Shown: positions 16,506-25,272 of the stretch, in pieces | Position numbering within the stretch: position 1 is the first letter of the stretch | Layout of the letters: each line of letters opens with the position of its first letter | NCBI GenBank assembly: GCA_013322215.1 | Contig: JAAMEZ010000056.1 | Span: 336,050-400,049, forward strand | Origin: Martinezella rhizogenes | GTDB taxonomy: Bacteria > Pseudomonadota > Alphaproteobacteria > Rhizobiales > Rhizobiaceae | Direction of reading: 5' to 3' | Length of the DNA: 64,000 nt | Notes under the pieces: generated by a model | What the model was told of the DNA's origin: nothing | The model's input: the letters and a program-made list of their open reading frames with translations, nothing else | Database searches by the model: none | Made by a program: the position numbers and the translations under genes

Positions 16506-18155
16506 CTAGAGAAGATTGGCGATCCGCTCGGCATTTCGAAATGCCAACGCCATGACCGTCAGCACAGGGTTGTAGCCACCATTCGTCGGATGCAGTGAGG
16601 CATCGCAGACATAGAGATTGTCGTGGCCCCAGACCTTGCCGAAGCTATCGGTCACGGACGTCTCCGGCGTCTCTCCCATGCGGCAGGTGCCGGCCTGGTG
16701 CTGGCCCGCCGAAAGGCGGAGCGTCTGCTTCCTGCCCCAAGTCCGCACGGCGCCCGATGCCCGCATCCAGGCATCGGCCTTATCGAGGATATAGTCGGCA
16801 GTTCGAACGGTTTCGGGATGCGTCATTCCCGACAGCTGAGCGACGGAACGCCCATATTTGTCGCGGACTTCCGGATCGAGGCGAACGCGACAGTCCGCGC
16901 TCGGTATTTCATGCACTGGTCCCTTGATCTGCGCGATGCGAGTGAAGTTGTCGCGCATGAAGTGCTTTGCCGCCAGCCCATATCGCGGCAGGTCGTCCGG
17001 CAGGCCGGATTTCCAGAGGATGATCGGCAGCATGACGAAATCGTCAGCCAGCATGGCGCCACCGATGACACCGTCATTGCCGTGATTGTAGTCGGTCGTC
17101 GCGATCGACACGCCCGGGCCTTTGCTGTCCTGAACGGGCTCCTCGAAAAGACCAAAGACCGTCGGATAATAGTGCCCCTGCAGATTGCGGCCGACCTGAT
17201 CGCGATTGTTGCCGAGCCCGTTCGGCTCCCGCTCCGTGCGCGTCAGCAGCATGAGCCTTGCCGTTTCGATCGCGCCGGCCGATAGGATGACGATGCGCGA
17301 GCAAATGCGGCGGCGCATGAACTGCCCGGCTGCATCCGCCTCGAGAATATCGACGCCGATGACATTGCCTCGATCATCGGTTGCGACTTGCTCCACAACC
17401 GTCTCGGTCAGGAGATCGCAGAGCCCCGTCGCCAGCGCGCGCGGCAGCATGGTGTTCTGCGTACCGTTCTTACCGTTGCTCGGGCAGGGAAATCCGACGC
17501 ATGAGCCGCAGTGGATGCAGGCCCCTCGCCCGGCGCGCGGCACGGTATTGACAAGAAGCGGCGGCGTAAACGTCGAGAGGCCGAGCGCGCTGGCGCCGGC
17601 CCGAAGGTGCGCGCTCGTTGGATTGTCCGCCACCGGCGGCATTGGATAATCGCGCCCGCGCGGGCCGGAATTGCGATCGCCGTTGCCATCGCCGGAAACG
17701 CCTATTTCGTGCTCTGCCTTCCCATACCAGGGCTCCAGATTCCCATAGGAAATCGGCCAGTCGACCAATGAGGAGCCTTCCGGACGCCCATAGGTCGACG
17801 CCATACGGAAATCCTTGGGATGAAAGCGCCAGGCGAGCCCGCCATAGACGAAGGTCCCGCCGCCGACGACCGCGGCATTGACGTGGTAATTATCCTGGTG
17901 CGGCTTGACGATGTGCCGCCCGCCCTGCTGATCGATGAAGACGCGCGGGTTGCCGTCGATCTCCGGCCCGGTATTGAAGCCATAGGCCTGCAGCCGATGA
18001 TTTCGCAGATGATCGCGATGACCGTCTTCGGCATAGGTTCGCCTCTTGCCGCGCTCGATGAGCAGGATGCGCTTGCCGGCTTCGGCCAGAACACCGGCCG
18101 CGATATTGCCTGCAGCACCGGCACCCACGATGATCGCATCATAGTCGATCTTCAT
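16506..18155 (-). CDS. GMC-family FAD oxidoreductase with four-cysteine cluster (sugar dehydrogenase large subunit)
   Basis: 549-residue flavoprotein of the glucose-methanol-choline family. FAD-binding GAGAAG at 11-16; C-terminal catalytic His at about 522 and Asn at about 529 (LHPTNGGYNP), with another conserved His at about 486 (GQHQAGTCRMG). Residues 213-224 hold CIHCGSCVGFPC, a spacing seen in sugar dehydrogenases that carry an iron-sulfur centre. It overlaps the small-subunit gene by four bases (ATGA). The start at 18155 has GGGAGG 8 bases upstream. Together they resemble gluconate 2-dehydrogenase and glycoside 3-dehydrogenases. No signal peptide is visible. Substrate inferred to be the sugar imported by the adjacent transporter. 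Confidence 0.88.
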   Translation of the reverse strand: MKIDYDAIIVGAGAAGNIAAGVLAEAGKRILLIERGKRRTYAEDGHRDHLRNHRLQAYGFNTGPEIDGNPRVFIDQQGGRHIVKPHQDNYHVNAAVVGGGTFVYGGLAWRFHPKDFRMASTYGRPEGSSLVDWPISYGNLEPWYGKAEHEIGVSGDGNGDRNSGPRGRDYPMPPVADNPTSAHLRAGASALGLSTFTPPLLVNTVPRAGRGACIHCGSCVGFPCPSNGKNGTQNTMLPRALATGLCDLLTETVVEQVATDDRGNVIGVDILEADAAGQFMRRRICSRIVILSAGAIETARLMLLTRTEREPNGLGNNRDQVGRNLQGHYYPTVFGLFEEPVQDSKGPGVSIATTDYNHGNDGVIGGAMLADDFVMLPIILWKSGLPDDLPRYGLAAKHFMRDNFTRIAQIKGPVHEIPSADCRVRLDPEVRDKYGRSVAQLSGMTHPETVRTADYILDKADAWMRASGAVRTWGRKQTLRLSAGQHQAGTCRMGETPETSVTDSFGKVWGHDNLYVCDASLHPTNGGYNPVLTVMALAFRNAERIANLL

Positions 18156-18592
18156 GCCCATAACCTCCCGCGCACGACGTCCTGTGGATTCTCCGACGGC
18201 CCGCTCGGCCCCTCCGGCAAGCCCGGGCGATAGCCGATCATTCCCCATGACACCGCATCCGGATTGGCGCCATTTGCCGGGTCGGCATAAAACCCTTCCG
18301 CAGCCAGCTCGCAAAGCATGTGGAACCAGGCTTCGTCCTTACACTCCGCGAGGAGGCGATCCTGTTCCTCGGGCAATAGCCTGGCAAAGCCACCCGATGT
18401 CTGCGCATCCAGATCCATGAGGCCCCGGTTTATCGCCTGCGGATCGGCAACGAGACCGGCGTCCCACAGCGAGAGAATGAAGCCGTCTACGCCATTATCG
18501 AGCGCGCCGGGATAATCATCCGCGGGAATGATACGATCGAGCACGGCCCGAAAGGTTTCGAGCCTGAACGCGCGGTTCTTGGCATCTGACAT
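18152..18592 (-). CDS. Gluconate 2-dehydrogenase subunit 3-like small subunit
   Basis: 146-residue partner of the GMC flavoprotein, of the gluconate 2-dehydrogenase subunit 3 family: FRAVLDRIIPADDYPGALDNGV at the start, LPEEQDRLL in the middle and GFYADPANGANPDAVSWGMIGYRPG at the end. In related complexes this subunit often carries a Tat signal that exports the large subunit; none is present here, so the complex is probably cytosolic. No cytochrome c subunit gene lies nearby. It follows the permease gene by 21 bp in the locus B operon. Confidence 0.87.
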   Translation of the reverse strand: MSDAKNRAFRLETFRAVLDRIIPADDYPGALDNGVDGFILSLWDAGLVADPQAINRGLMDLDAQTSGGFARLLPEEQDRLLAECKDEAWFHMLCELAAEGFYADPANGANPDAVSWGMIGYRPGLPEGPSGPSENPQDVVRGRLWA

Positions 18593-18613
18593 GGAAAGCC
18601 TCTTGAGATCATA

Positions 18614-19459
18614 TCATCGGCCGGCGAGCGAGCCGCCGATGCCACCGATACTGAAAAAGCGATTGAGCAAGGCAAAGATGATGACCGGCGGCGCCAGCAT
18701 GATGACGGCGCAGGCCATGACGGGACCCCAATCGGTCTGGTTCTGCTGGAAGAACGTCTGCAGGCCGACAGGCAAGGTGAAGCGACTGTCCGTGCGCAGA
18801 AAGACCAGCGCCACCAGATAGTCGTTCCAGGCGACGAGAAACCCATAGATCGCCGTGGACAGAATGCCGGGCAGCGAATTGGGAAGCACGATGCGCAGAA
18901 ACGCGCCGAACATGCTGCAGCCGTCGATCCAGGCTGCCTCTTCGAGATCTGTCGGTATGCCGTCGAAATAGGCCGCCATCATCCAGCAGGCGACCGACAC
19001 GCTGGAGGCGACATAGATGATCGAAACACCGGCCAAGGTGTCGACGAGCCCGATCCACGATAGCATGATGAACAGCGGGATGATGAAGACGACGATCGGG
19101 AAGCTCTGGATGATGAAGATCAGCATCGAATAGAGCGATACGGCACCACCACGGGCGCGCGACAGCACATAGCCCGCCGGCGCGGCAACGAACAGCGCCA
19201 GACAGGAGGCGATGACGGATACGATGAGGCTGTTCTTCAACCACACCAGAATATCCGTATTCCTGATGACATAGACGAATGTCTCGAGCGTCGGGCCGGT
19301 GACGTCGGAATAAAGGCGTGGCCGCAAGGCAAGGCCGAAAATGACGAGGATCGGGCTCAGGGCAACAAGCGTCATCAATGCAAGCACGAGGGTGCGCGTC
19401 CAGCCCACCGATTTGCCGATGCCGACGGTCGTGCTCGCAGCCATTGTCTTCACCGCCAT
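18614..19459 (-). CDS. Carbohydrate ABC importer permease (MalG type, locus B)
   Basis: 281-residue membrane permease with about six helices, beginning with a basic cytosolic segment then TLVLALMTLVALSPILVIFGLAL. The coupling loop is near EAAWIDGCSMFGAFLRIVLP, matching the CUT1 EAA motif. It sits 9 bp after the other permease gene and upstream of the sugar dehydrogenase pair. No ATPase gene is present in this operon. Two in-frame start codons, at 19459 and 19444, are possible. Confidence 0.9.
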   Translation of the reverse strand: MAVKTMAASTTVGIGKSVGWTRTLVLALMTLVALSPILVIFGLALRPRLYSDVTGPTLETFVYVIRNTDILVWLKNSLIVSVIASCLALFVAAPAGYVLSRARGGAVSLYSMLIFIIQSFPIVVFIIPLFIMLSWIGLVDTLAGVSIIYVASSVSVACWMMAAYFDGIPTDLEEAAWIDGCSMFGAFLRIVLPNSLPGILSTAIYGFLVAWNDYLVALVFLRTDSRFTLPVGLQTFFQQNQTDWGPVMACAVIMLAPPVIIFALLNRFFSIGGIGGSLAGR

Positions 19460-19468
19460 GGGAGCCTC

Positions 19469-20401
19469 CTAGAACTTGGCTTTGCGCACCTGCCGGAACA
19501 GCAGGAGCGAGAGGGCGACCAGAACGATAGTCATCATGAAAGAAATCGCGACGCCGTAACCGGGCAGGAAATCCTGAAAGACGGAGCGATAGGCGAGCAC
19601 GATCAGCGAAGTCGTGGCGTTAACCGGGCCGCCGCCGGTCAGAAGATAAATCGTCGCGAAATCGTTGACCGAAAACATCGTCATCAGGATCCAGCTGATA
19701 TAGGTGGATCGGGCAGTCATCGGCAAAACGATGTAGCGGATCTGCTGACGCGCGTTTGCACCGTCAAGCGTCGCAGCCTCGTAGACGCTGTTGTCGATGC
19801 TCTCGAGCGCTGCCGCCCCCATCATCATCATGAAGGGATAGCTGATCCATATCTTGAACAGGCAGACCGTGATCATCGCCATCGTCGGATCGGCGAGAAA
19901 CAGGATCTGCCCAAAGCCCAATGTTTCGGCCAGCTGCGGCAGGAGACTGCCGGGGGTGGCGACCAGCCAGTTCCAGCTCATGGAGGTGACGACGATCGGC
20001 ACGATCCACGGCAGCAGCAGAAGCACCTTGAACAGGTTTCTCCCCGGAAATTGCGGCTTCAGCAGGATGGCGAGGCCAAAGCCGATCAGCCAGCTGCCGA
20101 ACACGCCGCAGATGGTGAACAGCAGTGTGAAGGAAGCGGCAGACCAGAAAGCGGGATCGGTCAGAACGTTGACATAGTTCTTGAAACCGATGAATTTACC
20201 GAGACGCAGCAGACCGCCATTGTGAACGGATTGCACGAGAGCAAATCCCAGCGGATAGGCGTTGATCAACGCCATCAGCAGGATCGACGGCATGGCAAGG
20301 CCGATCATCGTCGCCTTGCGCCCCGTCTGCGCGCCGGCGCGGGAGGCCGTCGATACTCTCGTCAGCCGCCGTCCCTCCGGCATTGCATGCGCCTCGGCCA
20401 T
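19469..20401 (-). CDS. Carbohydrate ABC importer permease (MalF type, locus B)
   Basis: 310-residue permease. First helix at about residues 30-52 (ATMIGLAMPSILLMALINAYPLGFALV shape, hydrophobic), coupling loop YEAATLDGANARQQIRYIVLP. The start at 20401 lies one base after the binding-protein stop; the longer in-frame extension runs antisense-like through that gene and is unsupported. An internal ATG at 20383 is an alternative. Acts with the 18614-19459 permease and the 20403-21698 binding protein. Confidence 0.9.
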   Translation of the reverse strand: MAEAHAMPEGRRLTRVSTASRAGAQTGRKATMIGLAMPSILLMALINAYPLGFALVQSVHNGGLLRLGKFIGFKNYVNVLTDPAFWSAASFTLLFTICGVFGSWLIGFGLAILLKPQFPGRNLFKVLLLLPWIVPIVVTSMSWNWLVATPGSLLPQLAETLGFGQILFLADPTMAMITVCLFKIWISYPFMMMMGAAALESIDNSVYEAATLDGANARQQIRYIVLPMTARSTYISWILMTMFSVNDFATIYLLTGGGPVNATTSLIVLAYRSVFQDFLPGYGVAISFMMTIVLVALSLLLFRQVRKAKF

Positions 20402-20402
20402 G

Positions 20403-21698
20403 TTACTGCACGACCTTTCGCAGCGAAGCTTCCAGGGTTTCGAGAATGTCCCTGGACTTCGTCTTCCCCTGGATAATCTGCTGAACGAAGGCGGCACTGG
20501 CGGCACCCCCATCGACGGCATTCAACGCGGCAAAGGCATGCGGCGCCTGAGCGCCGATCGTCTTGCCCACCGGTTGCCATTCGTTGATCGAAAGAACCAG
20601 GTTCGGGTTGCTCTGAATGATGGGCAGATCGGCGATGCTCTTCTTGACCGGCACGTCGATCGCAACCCCGCTCGTCCAATAGACATGCATGTTGTCGAGA
20701 TACCAGGCCAGGAAGGCTTCCGACGATTCCTGCGAGGGTGTCGTCGTGAACATCCAAAGCGAGTTGATGTAATAGACGGTGCCGAGATCGCCGTGACGAG
20801 CTTTAACGGGGTGCGCGACCACAGCATCGGACTTGATTTCCTGCGGCAGCGTCTTGTCGAGACCCGTCTGCCCGAAGCCCATGGCGACACGGCCGGATTT
20901 CCAGTCGTTTGCCAGATTGTCCGACGTATAGCTTGCGGCATAAGGATCGATGATGCCCTTGCGCACGAGCTCGTTGATGAAATCGAGGGTCTCGATATTG
21001 CGGTCACTCACGCAGTTCAACGAACCATCAGGCGCAAAGAAGCCGCCGCCATTGTTGATCATCAGGGCCGAGACGGTGTGTTGCGCATCGGTCGTCGTGC
21101 TGCCGGCCGCAAGACCGAGGCCGATATGGCCGATTTTCTTGAGGGCTTCGCCAGCCTTGATGTAGCTGTCCCAATCGGTCGGCGGCTCGACACCAGCCTT
21201 CTCCAGAAGCGATTTGCGATACCAGATGACACGCAGATCCATCGACCAGGGAACGCCGGCATAGCCGCCATCCGTCTTCATCGCGGGCAGCAGACCCGGC
21301 AGAAAGTCGTTCTTGCCCTCCTTGTCGAGCTTGCCGATCAGATTGTCGGCCGCAACGGCCACTCCCTGCTCGAGAAAATAGAACGGCAGGAAGGCGGCAC
21401 CGGAGCTTACCGCCGGCGTCGTCCCCGATGCAGCTGCCGAGGTGAATGTCTGGTACCAGTTTGCCCAGGGTATCGATTGATAGCGGACGCCGAGCGCGCC
21501 GCTGGCGGGCGTGTACTTGCCCGCCAGCTCCTTGGCGGCGGCCGTATAAGTGGCTCCCGTTCCCCAGACCATATCCCAGAACGTAAGAGCATCGTCTGCC
21601 GCAAAGACCTTGCCCGCAGCACTAGCGGCCAGAGCCGCAGCCGACGCTCCGAGGAATGATCGGCGATTCATTGTCATGCTACCCGACTTGCCGTTCAT
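20403..21698 (-). CDS. Carbohydrate ABC importer, substrate-binding protein (locus B)
   Basis: 431-residue extracellular solute-binding protein. The N terminus has NRRSFLGASAAALAASAA, a twin-arginine type signal, with cleavage likely after KVFA. The mature part has the family 1 sugar-binder look (FWDMVWGTGATYT; GVPWSMDLRVIWYRKSLLEKAG). The start at 21698 is chosen on GGAGGA 8 bases upstream. Export by Tat suggests it folds in the cytosol or is kept from Sec; many sugar binders in rhizobia show this. Cargo unknown. Confidence 0.9.
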   Translation of the reverse strand: MNGKSGSMTMNRRSFLGASAAALAASAAGKVFAADDALTFWDMVWGTGATYTAAAKELAGKYTPASGALGVRYQSIPWANWYQTFTSAAASGTTPAVSSGAAFLPFYFLEQGVAVAADNLIGKLDKEGKNDFLPGLLPAMKTDGGYAGVPWSMDLRVIWYRKSLLEKAGVEPPTDWDSYIKAGEALKKIGHIGLGLAAGSTTTDAQHTVSALMINNGGGFFAPDGSLNCVSDRNIETLDFINELVRKGIIDPYAASYTSDNLANDWKSGRVAMGFGQTGLDKTLPQEIKSDAVVAHPVKARHGDLGTVYYINSLWMFTTTPSQESSEAFLAWYLDNMHVYWTSGVAIDVPVKKSIADLPIIQSNPNLVLSINEWQPVGKTIGAQAPHAFAALNAVDGGAASAAFVQQIIQGKTKSRDILETLEASLRKVVQ

Positions 21699-21758
21699 CT
21701 GTGGTTCCTCCCCCCCTTGTTGAACGAAATCGATCTGCACTGATGCCAGACGATCGGA

Positions 21759-22520
21759 CTACCGGATCGTCTGGAGATAGGAGAAGCTTCTGGTGGCAAA
21801 GCCTGCCGGATCCTTGGGATTGTCGTGTTCGACGACCATCAAGCGGGCACCGCGGGCGCTGGCAAAGGCCCAGAGATCGGGCCAGTCGAGAATGCCGGAA
21901 CCGACATCGCACCAGCCGTCCTCGTCTTCATTTCGCCCGGCTTGAGCCTGATCCTTCACATGGGCGGAGACGAGTAGCCCTGCATATTTCTCCAGCCAGA
22001 CCTTCGGATCATCGCCGCCGCGCGCAAGCCATGCGATATCGGCCTGCCAGACGAGCGGGCTGCCGGCTCCGCCCTGGAAAAGACAGTCGAGCGGACAGGA
22101 GCCATCGCTGAAACGCGCAAGCTCCCAATGATGATTATGATAGCCGAGCGAGATGCCCCGCTCCTTCAACCGGCCGGCCATCTCGCCGAGCTCAGTACCG
22201 ACCCGGCGCCAGGCATCCGCATCGCCGTTACGCTCCTCCGGCGGCAGAGCCGGCATGAAAAGTTGCGCAATACCAGCCTCCGTGGCCGCGTCCGCGACCC
22301 GCCCCAGGTCACCGCGCAGTGCCGGCAAGCCGATATGGCCGCTTGGCGCATGGAGGCCCCGGGCTGCGAGAGCCGCCTTCAGTGCCTTGGGATTATCGAG
22401 ATGGCTGCCGATGGTTTCGACGTTGGTGAAGCCCGCCCACGCAGCCGCATCGAGCTGCTGATCGAGCCCGCCCAGATGCCGAAGTGAATAGAGCTGTATC
22501 GAAAGTGTCGACGTCGTCAT
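21759..22520 (-). CDS. Sugar phosphate isomerase/epimerase family TIM-barrel protein (locus B)
   Basis: 253-residue xylose-isomerase-like TIM barrel, first gene of the locus B operon. It starts LSIQLYSLRHLGG and has YHNHHWEL, WQADIAWLARGG and VVEHDNP, matching the metal-ligand segments of the family. Proteins of this fold work next to glycoside 3-dehydrogenases as isomerases, hydratases or lyases of 3-keto sugars, which fits the GMC dehydrogenase in this operon. The start at 22520 follows GGAGGG in the leader; frames reaching further upstream run through the operator region. Exact reaction unknown. Confidence 0.85.
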   Translation of the reverse strand: MTTSTLSIQLYSLRHLGGLDQQLDAAAWAGFTNVETIGSHLDNPKALKAALAARGLHAPSGHIGLPALRGDLGRVADAATEAGIAQLFMPALPPEERNGDADAWRRVGTELGEMAGRLKERGISLGYHNHHWELARFSDGSCPLDCLFQGGAGSPLVWQADIAWLARGGDDPKVWLEKYAGLLVSAHVKDQAQAGRNEDEDGWCDVGSGILDWPDLWAFASARGARLMVVEHDNPKDPAGFATRSFSYLQTIR

Positions 22521-22570
22521 CCGGCCCTCCCAGCCCGCCCTGCGACATCTCCTCACATCACAGAGCATTT

Positions 22571-22590
22571 TTACGCAATCGATTGCGTAA
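22571..22590. promoter_or_regulatory. LacI-family operator 1 (perfect 20-bp palindrome)
   Basis: TTACGCAATCGATTGCGTAA is a perfect palindrome with the core GCAATCGATTGC, which recurs 27 bp away. It lies between the divergent locus B operon and its LacI gene, 50 bp from the operon start codon. Very likely bound by the adjacent LacI protein. Confidence 0.75.
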
Positions 22591-22601
22591 TACCTAACAG
22601 C

Positions 22602-22613
22602 GCAATCGATTGC
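22602..22613. promoter_or_regulatory. LacI-family operator 2
   Basis: GCAATCGATTGC, identical to the core of the palindrome at 22571-22590, with centres 27 bp apart. Two copies so close suggest cooperative binding that represses both divergent promoters. Confidence 0.7.
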
Positions 22614-22675
22614 ATGCAAGGGCGCGATCGAATATTTGTTGGATGTAGACGATGCGATCCGGTTACAGAGGTCCG

Positions 22676-23716
22676 ATGGCGAAACGAAAGCCAATACCCA
22701 CGAATGAGAGCCGCATACCGACCATGGCGGACGTCGCCCGTATCGCCGGTGTCTCGACTTCGACCGTCAGCCGTGCTCTGGCCGGGCTCCCTCCCATTCC
22801 CGAAGAGACAAGGCAGAGGATTGCCCAGGCCGCAAAGGAAGCCGGATATGCGATCAACCGCCATGCGCGATCCCTGCGGCTCAAGCGCAGCAAGGTGATC
22901 CTTGTCCTCATTCCAAACCTTGCCAACCCGAATTTCCCCGATCTTTTGATGCATATCGATCGGGCAGCCTATGACTGCGGCTATGACATCATGATCGCAC
23001 ATACCGCCATCGATCCGGGCCGCTCCGACCGCTATGTCGACGAGTTGCTGGCGGGAAGCATCGATGGCGTGCTCCTGACCGCCAGTTACTGCCCGCCGCG
23101 GCTTCTCGAGTGCATTGCCGCGGGCCGGCGTCTGCCGATCGTACGAACACTGAGCCCTACTCCCGATCTCACCGGCATCACCGCGGTGCAGATCGATGAG
23201 GTGAAAGCGGCCTATGACGTCGTCGATCACCTTGCAAAGCAGGGTTACAAGCGCATCGCGCATCTCGGCGGACCGCCAAAGGAAATCATGGCGATCGCCC
23301 GCCGGCGAGGCTGGGAGAAGGCACTGGCCGATCACGGACTCCCCCCATCCCCGGATTTCTATATCCAGTCCGGCTTCACGATGATTGAAGGACAAAGGGC
23401 GGCCGACGAAATCAGGAGCCGGCCGGAGCTGCCGGACGCCATTTTCTGCTCAAACGACGAATCCGCCTATGGTTTGATCGCCGCTCTCAAGGAACACGGC
23501 TTACGCATTCCTCAAGATATCGCCGTTGCAGGCTTCGACGACCTCAGTTTTTCGGCCGTCATGGACCCTCCGCTGACAACGGTCCGCCTCCCTCGCCGCG
23601 ACATGGCCGAACGCTCGATCCAGAAACTGAAGGCGCTCATCGAGGACAATACCGACAACGACAATACGATCCTGGCCCATGAACTGGTCATTCGGGCCAG
23701 CAGCCTTCGCAACTGA
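22676..23716 (+). CDS. LacI-family transcriptional regulator (locus B)
   Basis: 346-residue LacI/GalR repressor. Helix-turn-helix at about residues 16-36 (TMADVARIAGVSTSTVSRAL), hinge ending INRHARSLRLKRS, then the effector domain with DAIFCSNDESAYGLIAAL and IPQDIAVAGFDDLSFSAV. The start at 22676 has AGAGG 5 bases upstream; an in-frame ATG at 22652 is the alternative. It is divergent from the transporter-dehydrogenase operon with two palindromes between them, so local repression and autoregulation are likely. Confidence 0.92.
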   Translation: MAKRKPIPTNESRIPTMADVARIAGVSTSTVSRALAGLPPIPEETRQRIAQAAKEAGYAINRHARSLRLKRSKVILVLIPNLANPNFPDLLMHIDRAAYDCGYDIMIAHTAIDPGRSDRYVDELLAGSIDGVLLTASYCPPRLLECIAAGRRLPIVRTLSPTPDLTGITAVQIDEVKAAYDVVDHLAKQGYKRIAHLGGPPKEIMAIARRRGWEKALADHGLPPSPDFYIQSGFTMIEGQRAADEIRSRPELPDAIFCSNDESAYGLIAALKEHGLRIPQDIAVAGFDDLSFSAVMDPPLTTVRLPRRDMAERSIQKLKALIEDNTDNDNTILAHELVIRASSLRN

Positions 23717-23745
23717 GGGCTATGCCGACGGCCAAAGCCTTTGAC

Positions 23746-24939
23746 CTAGGTTGGCAAGCATGCCGGGCCGATCGGCTCAAACGACTTGTAGGTCAGGATG
23801 AACTCCTGATGGCCGAGGCCCTCCGACTTCGTCGGCTTGCCATCGGCAACCTCCCGCAGAAGCGTGACGATTTCCTGGCCGACCTCATCGAGGCTTGCTC
23901 GTCCCTCGAGAATACGGCCAGCATCAACATCCATGTCTTCCTCCAGCCGGCGATAGGTATCCGGATTGGCGCAGATCTTGATCACGGGCGAGATTGCCGA
24001 GCCTGAGACCGAGCCGCGGCCGGTGACAAAGAATACCATATGACAGCCGGACGCGATCATTTCGACAATTTCGGCATTGTCGGAAATGTTCGGAAAACCG
24101 AACCGCACCTCGCCATCGGGCACCACGTCCATCAGGTAAAGACCGCCACGCGGCGGAATATCGCCGGGCTTGATCAGGCCGGAGATCGGCGACGCCCCCG
24201 ACTTGGCATAGGCGCCCATCGACTTCTCTTCGATCGTCGTCAGCCCGCCATCGGCATTGCCCGGTGCAAAGCTGCCATAGCCGAGCGTGGCGTAATAGCG
24301 TGCAGCCTTGGCAACCGCCGCACGAAGCTCGTCGGCAAGTTCCGATGTGACCGCACGATCGGCCATGATTTCCTCGCAGCCGATGAGCTCACCGGTTTCC
24401 TCGAAAATGCAGGTCGCTCCCGCCGCCACCAGAGAATCGAAAGCCCGGCCCGCTGCCGGATTGCCGGTAATCCCGCTCGTTCCGTCGGACCCGCCGCAAA
24501 CCGTTCCGACAATCAGCTCGCTGATGTCCATCGGGACCCGCTCATCGAGCGCCAACGTCTCAAGTTGCTCGTTGACCCAGGCGCGACCGGCCGCGATCGT
24601 GCTGCGCGTGCCGCCATCGTTCTGGATGGTCAACGTCTTCACCGGCCGGCCGCTCTCCTCGATGATCTTGGATAGCGAGTATTTGTTGAAGCTTTCACAG
24701 CCGAGCGACAGAAGCAGAACTGCGCCAATATTCGGATGCGTACAAAGCCGCTCCATCATCCGTTGCGCATAGGCATTGGGAAAACAGCCGGGAAAGCCGA
24801 TGAGGTGAACCTCCTGCCCGTCGAAAGCCGAGATGATCTGGCGTCCGACATGGTGGGCACATTCCACCAGATAGGCGACGGCGACGATATTGCGGATGCC
24901 TTTGCGACCATCCGGCCGCAGATAGCCTTGCAGGGTCAT
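23746..24939 (-). CDS. UxaA-family sugar-acid dehydratase, large subunit
   Basis: 397-residue protein of the altronate hydrolase/galactarate dehydratase C-terminal family. Motifs include GYLRPDGRKGIRN, LSLGCESFN, GTVCGGSDGTSGITGNPAAG and FVTGRGSVSGSAISPVIKI, the latter two typical of the catalytic iron-dependent domain. It overlaps the small subunit gene by four bases, so the enzyme is split into two polypeptides. Split relatives include altronate-type dehydratases and (2R)-sulfolactate sulfo-lyase SuyAB. The setting with dehydrogenases and an ABC importer favours a sugar acid, but a sulfolactate-like substrate is not excluded. Confidence 0.87.
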   Translation of the reverse strand: MTLQGYLRPDGRKGIRNIVAVAYLVECAHHVGRQIISAFDGQEVHLIGFPGCFPNAYAQRMMERLCTHPNIGAVLLLSLGCESFNKYSLSKIIEESGRPVKTLTIQNDGGTRSTIAAGRAWVNEQLETLALDERVPMDISELIVGTVCGGSDGTSGITGNPAAGRAFDSLVAAGATCIFEETGELIGCEEIMADRAVTSELADELRAAVAKAARYYATLGYGSFAPGNADGGLTTIEEKSMGAYAKSGASPISGLIKPGDIPPRGGLYLMDVVPDGEVRFGFPNISDNAEIVEMIASGCHMVFFVTGRGSVSGSAISPVIKICANPDTYRRLEEDMDVDAGRILEGRASLDEVGQEIVTLLREVADGKPTKSEGLGHQEFILTYKSFEPIGPACLPT

Positions 24940-25268
24940 TTTTTGGCAACCTCCTGAATGTCGAAGAAGTGGCTCGGCGTGTAGTCGCTCTTGACGTTAT
25001 GCACGTGGACATGATCGCCGGTCGCGATCGGCGCGACGGCGGAACCGATCGGCGCGCCGTATTTGTAGACCTTGGCGCCCGGCGCGATTTCATGCCTGGC
25101 GATCTTGTGACCGCGCGGAATCGTCTTTGCGAGTGTCACCTCCCGGTCTCCGACGCGAATGCGTTCTCCTGCGGGAATATCCTCGCGACAGACGAGAACA
25201 TTGTCCTTTTCCGAAAGCAGCAGCAGCCGCGGATCATCGGCATGTGTTAGCAGCGCGCCAGAACCCAT
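24936..25268 (-). CDS. UxaA-family dehydratase, small subunit (SAF domain)
   Basis: 110-residue protein with a SAF-like fold: NVLVCREDIPAGERIRVGDREVTLAKTIPRGHKIARHEIAPG, continuing to YGAPIGSAVAPIATGDHVHVHNV. This corresponds to the N-terminal domain of UxaA-type altronate hydrolase and to SuyA. It overlaps the large subunit by four bases and is four bases from the RraA-like gene upstream, so the three are tightly co-translated. Cytosolic. Confidence 0.86.
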   Translation of the reverse strand: MGSGALLTHADDPRLLLLSEKDNVLVCREDIPAGERIRVGDREVTLAKTIPRGHKIARHEIAPGAKVYKYGAPIGSAVAPIATGDHVHVHNVKSDYTPSHFFDIQEVAKK

Positions 25269-25272
25269 GACG

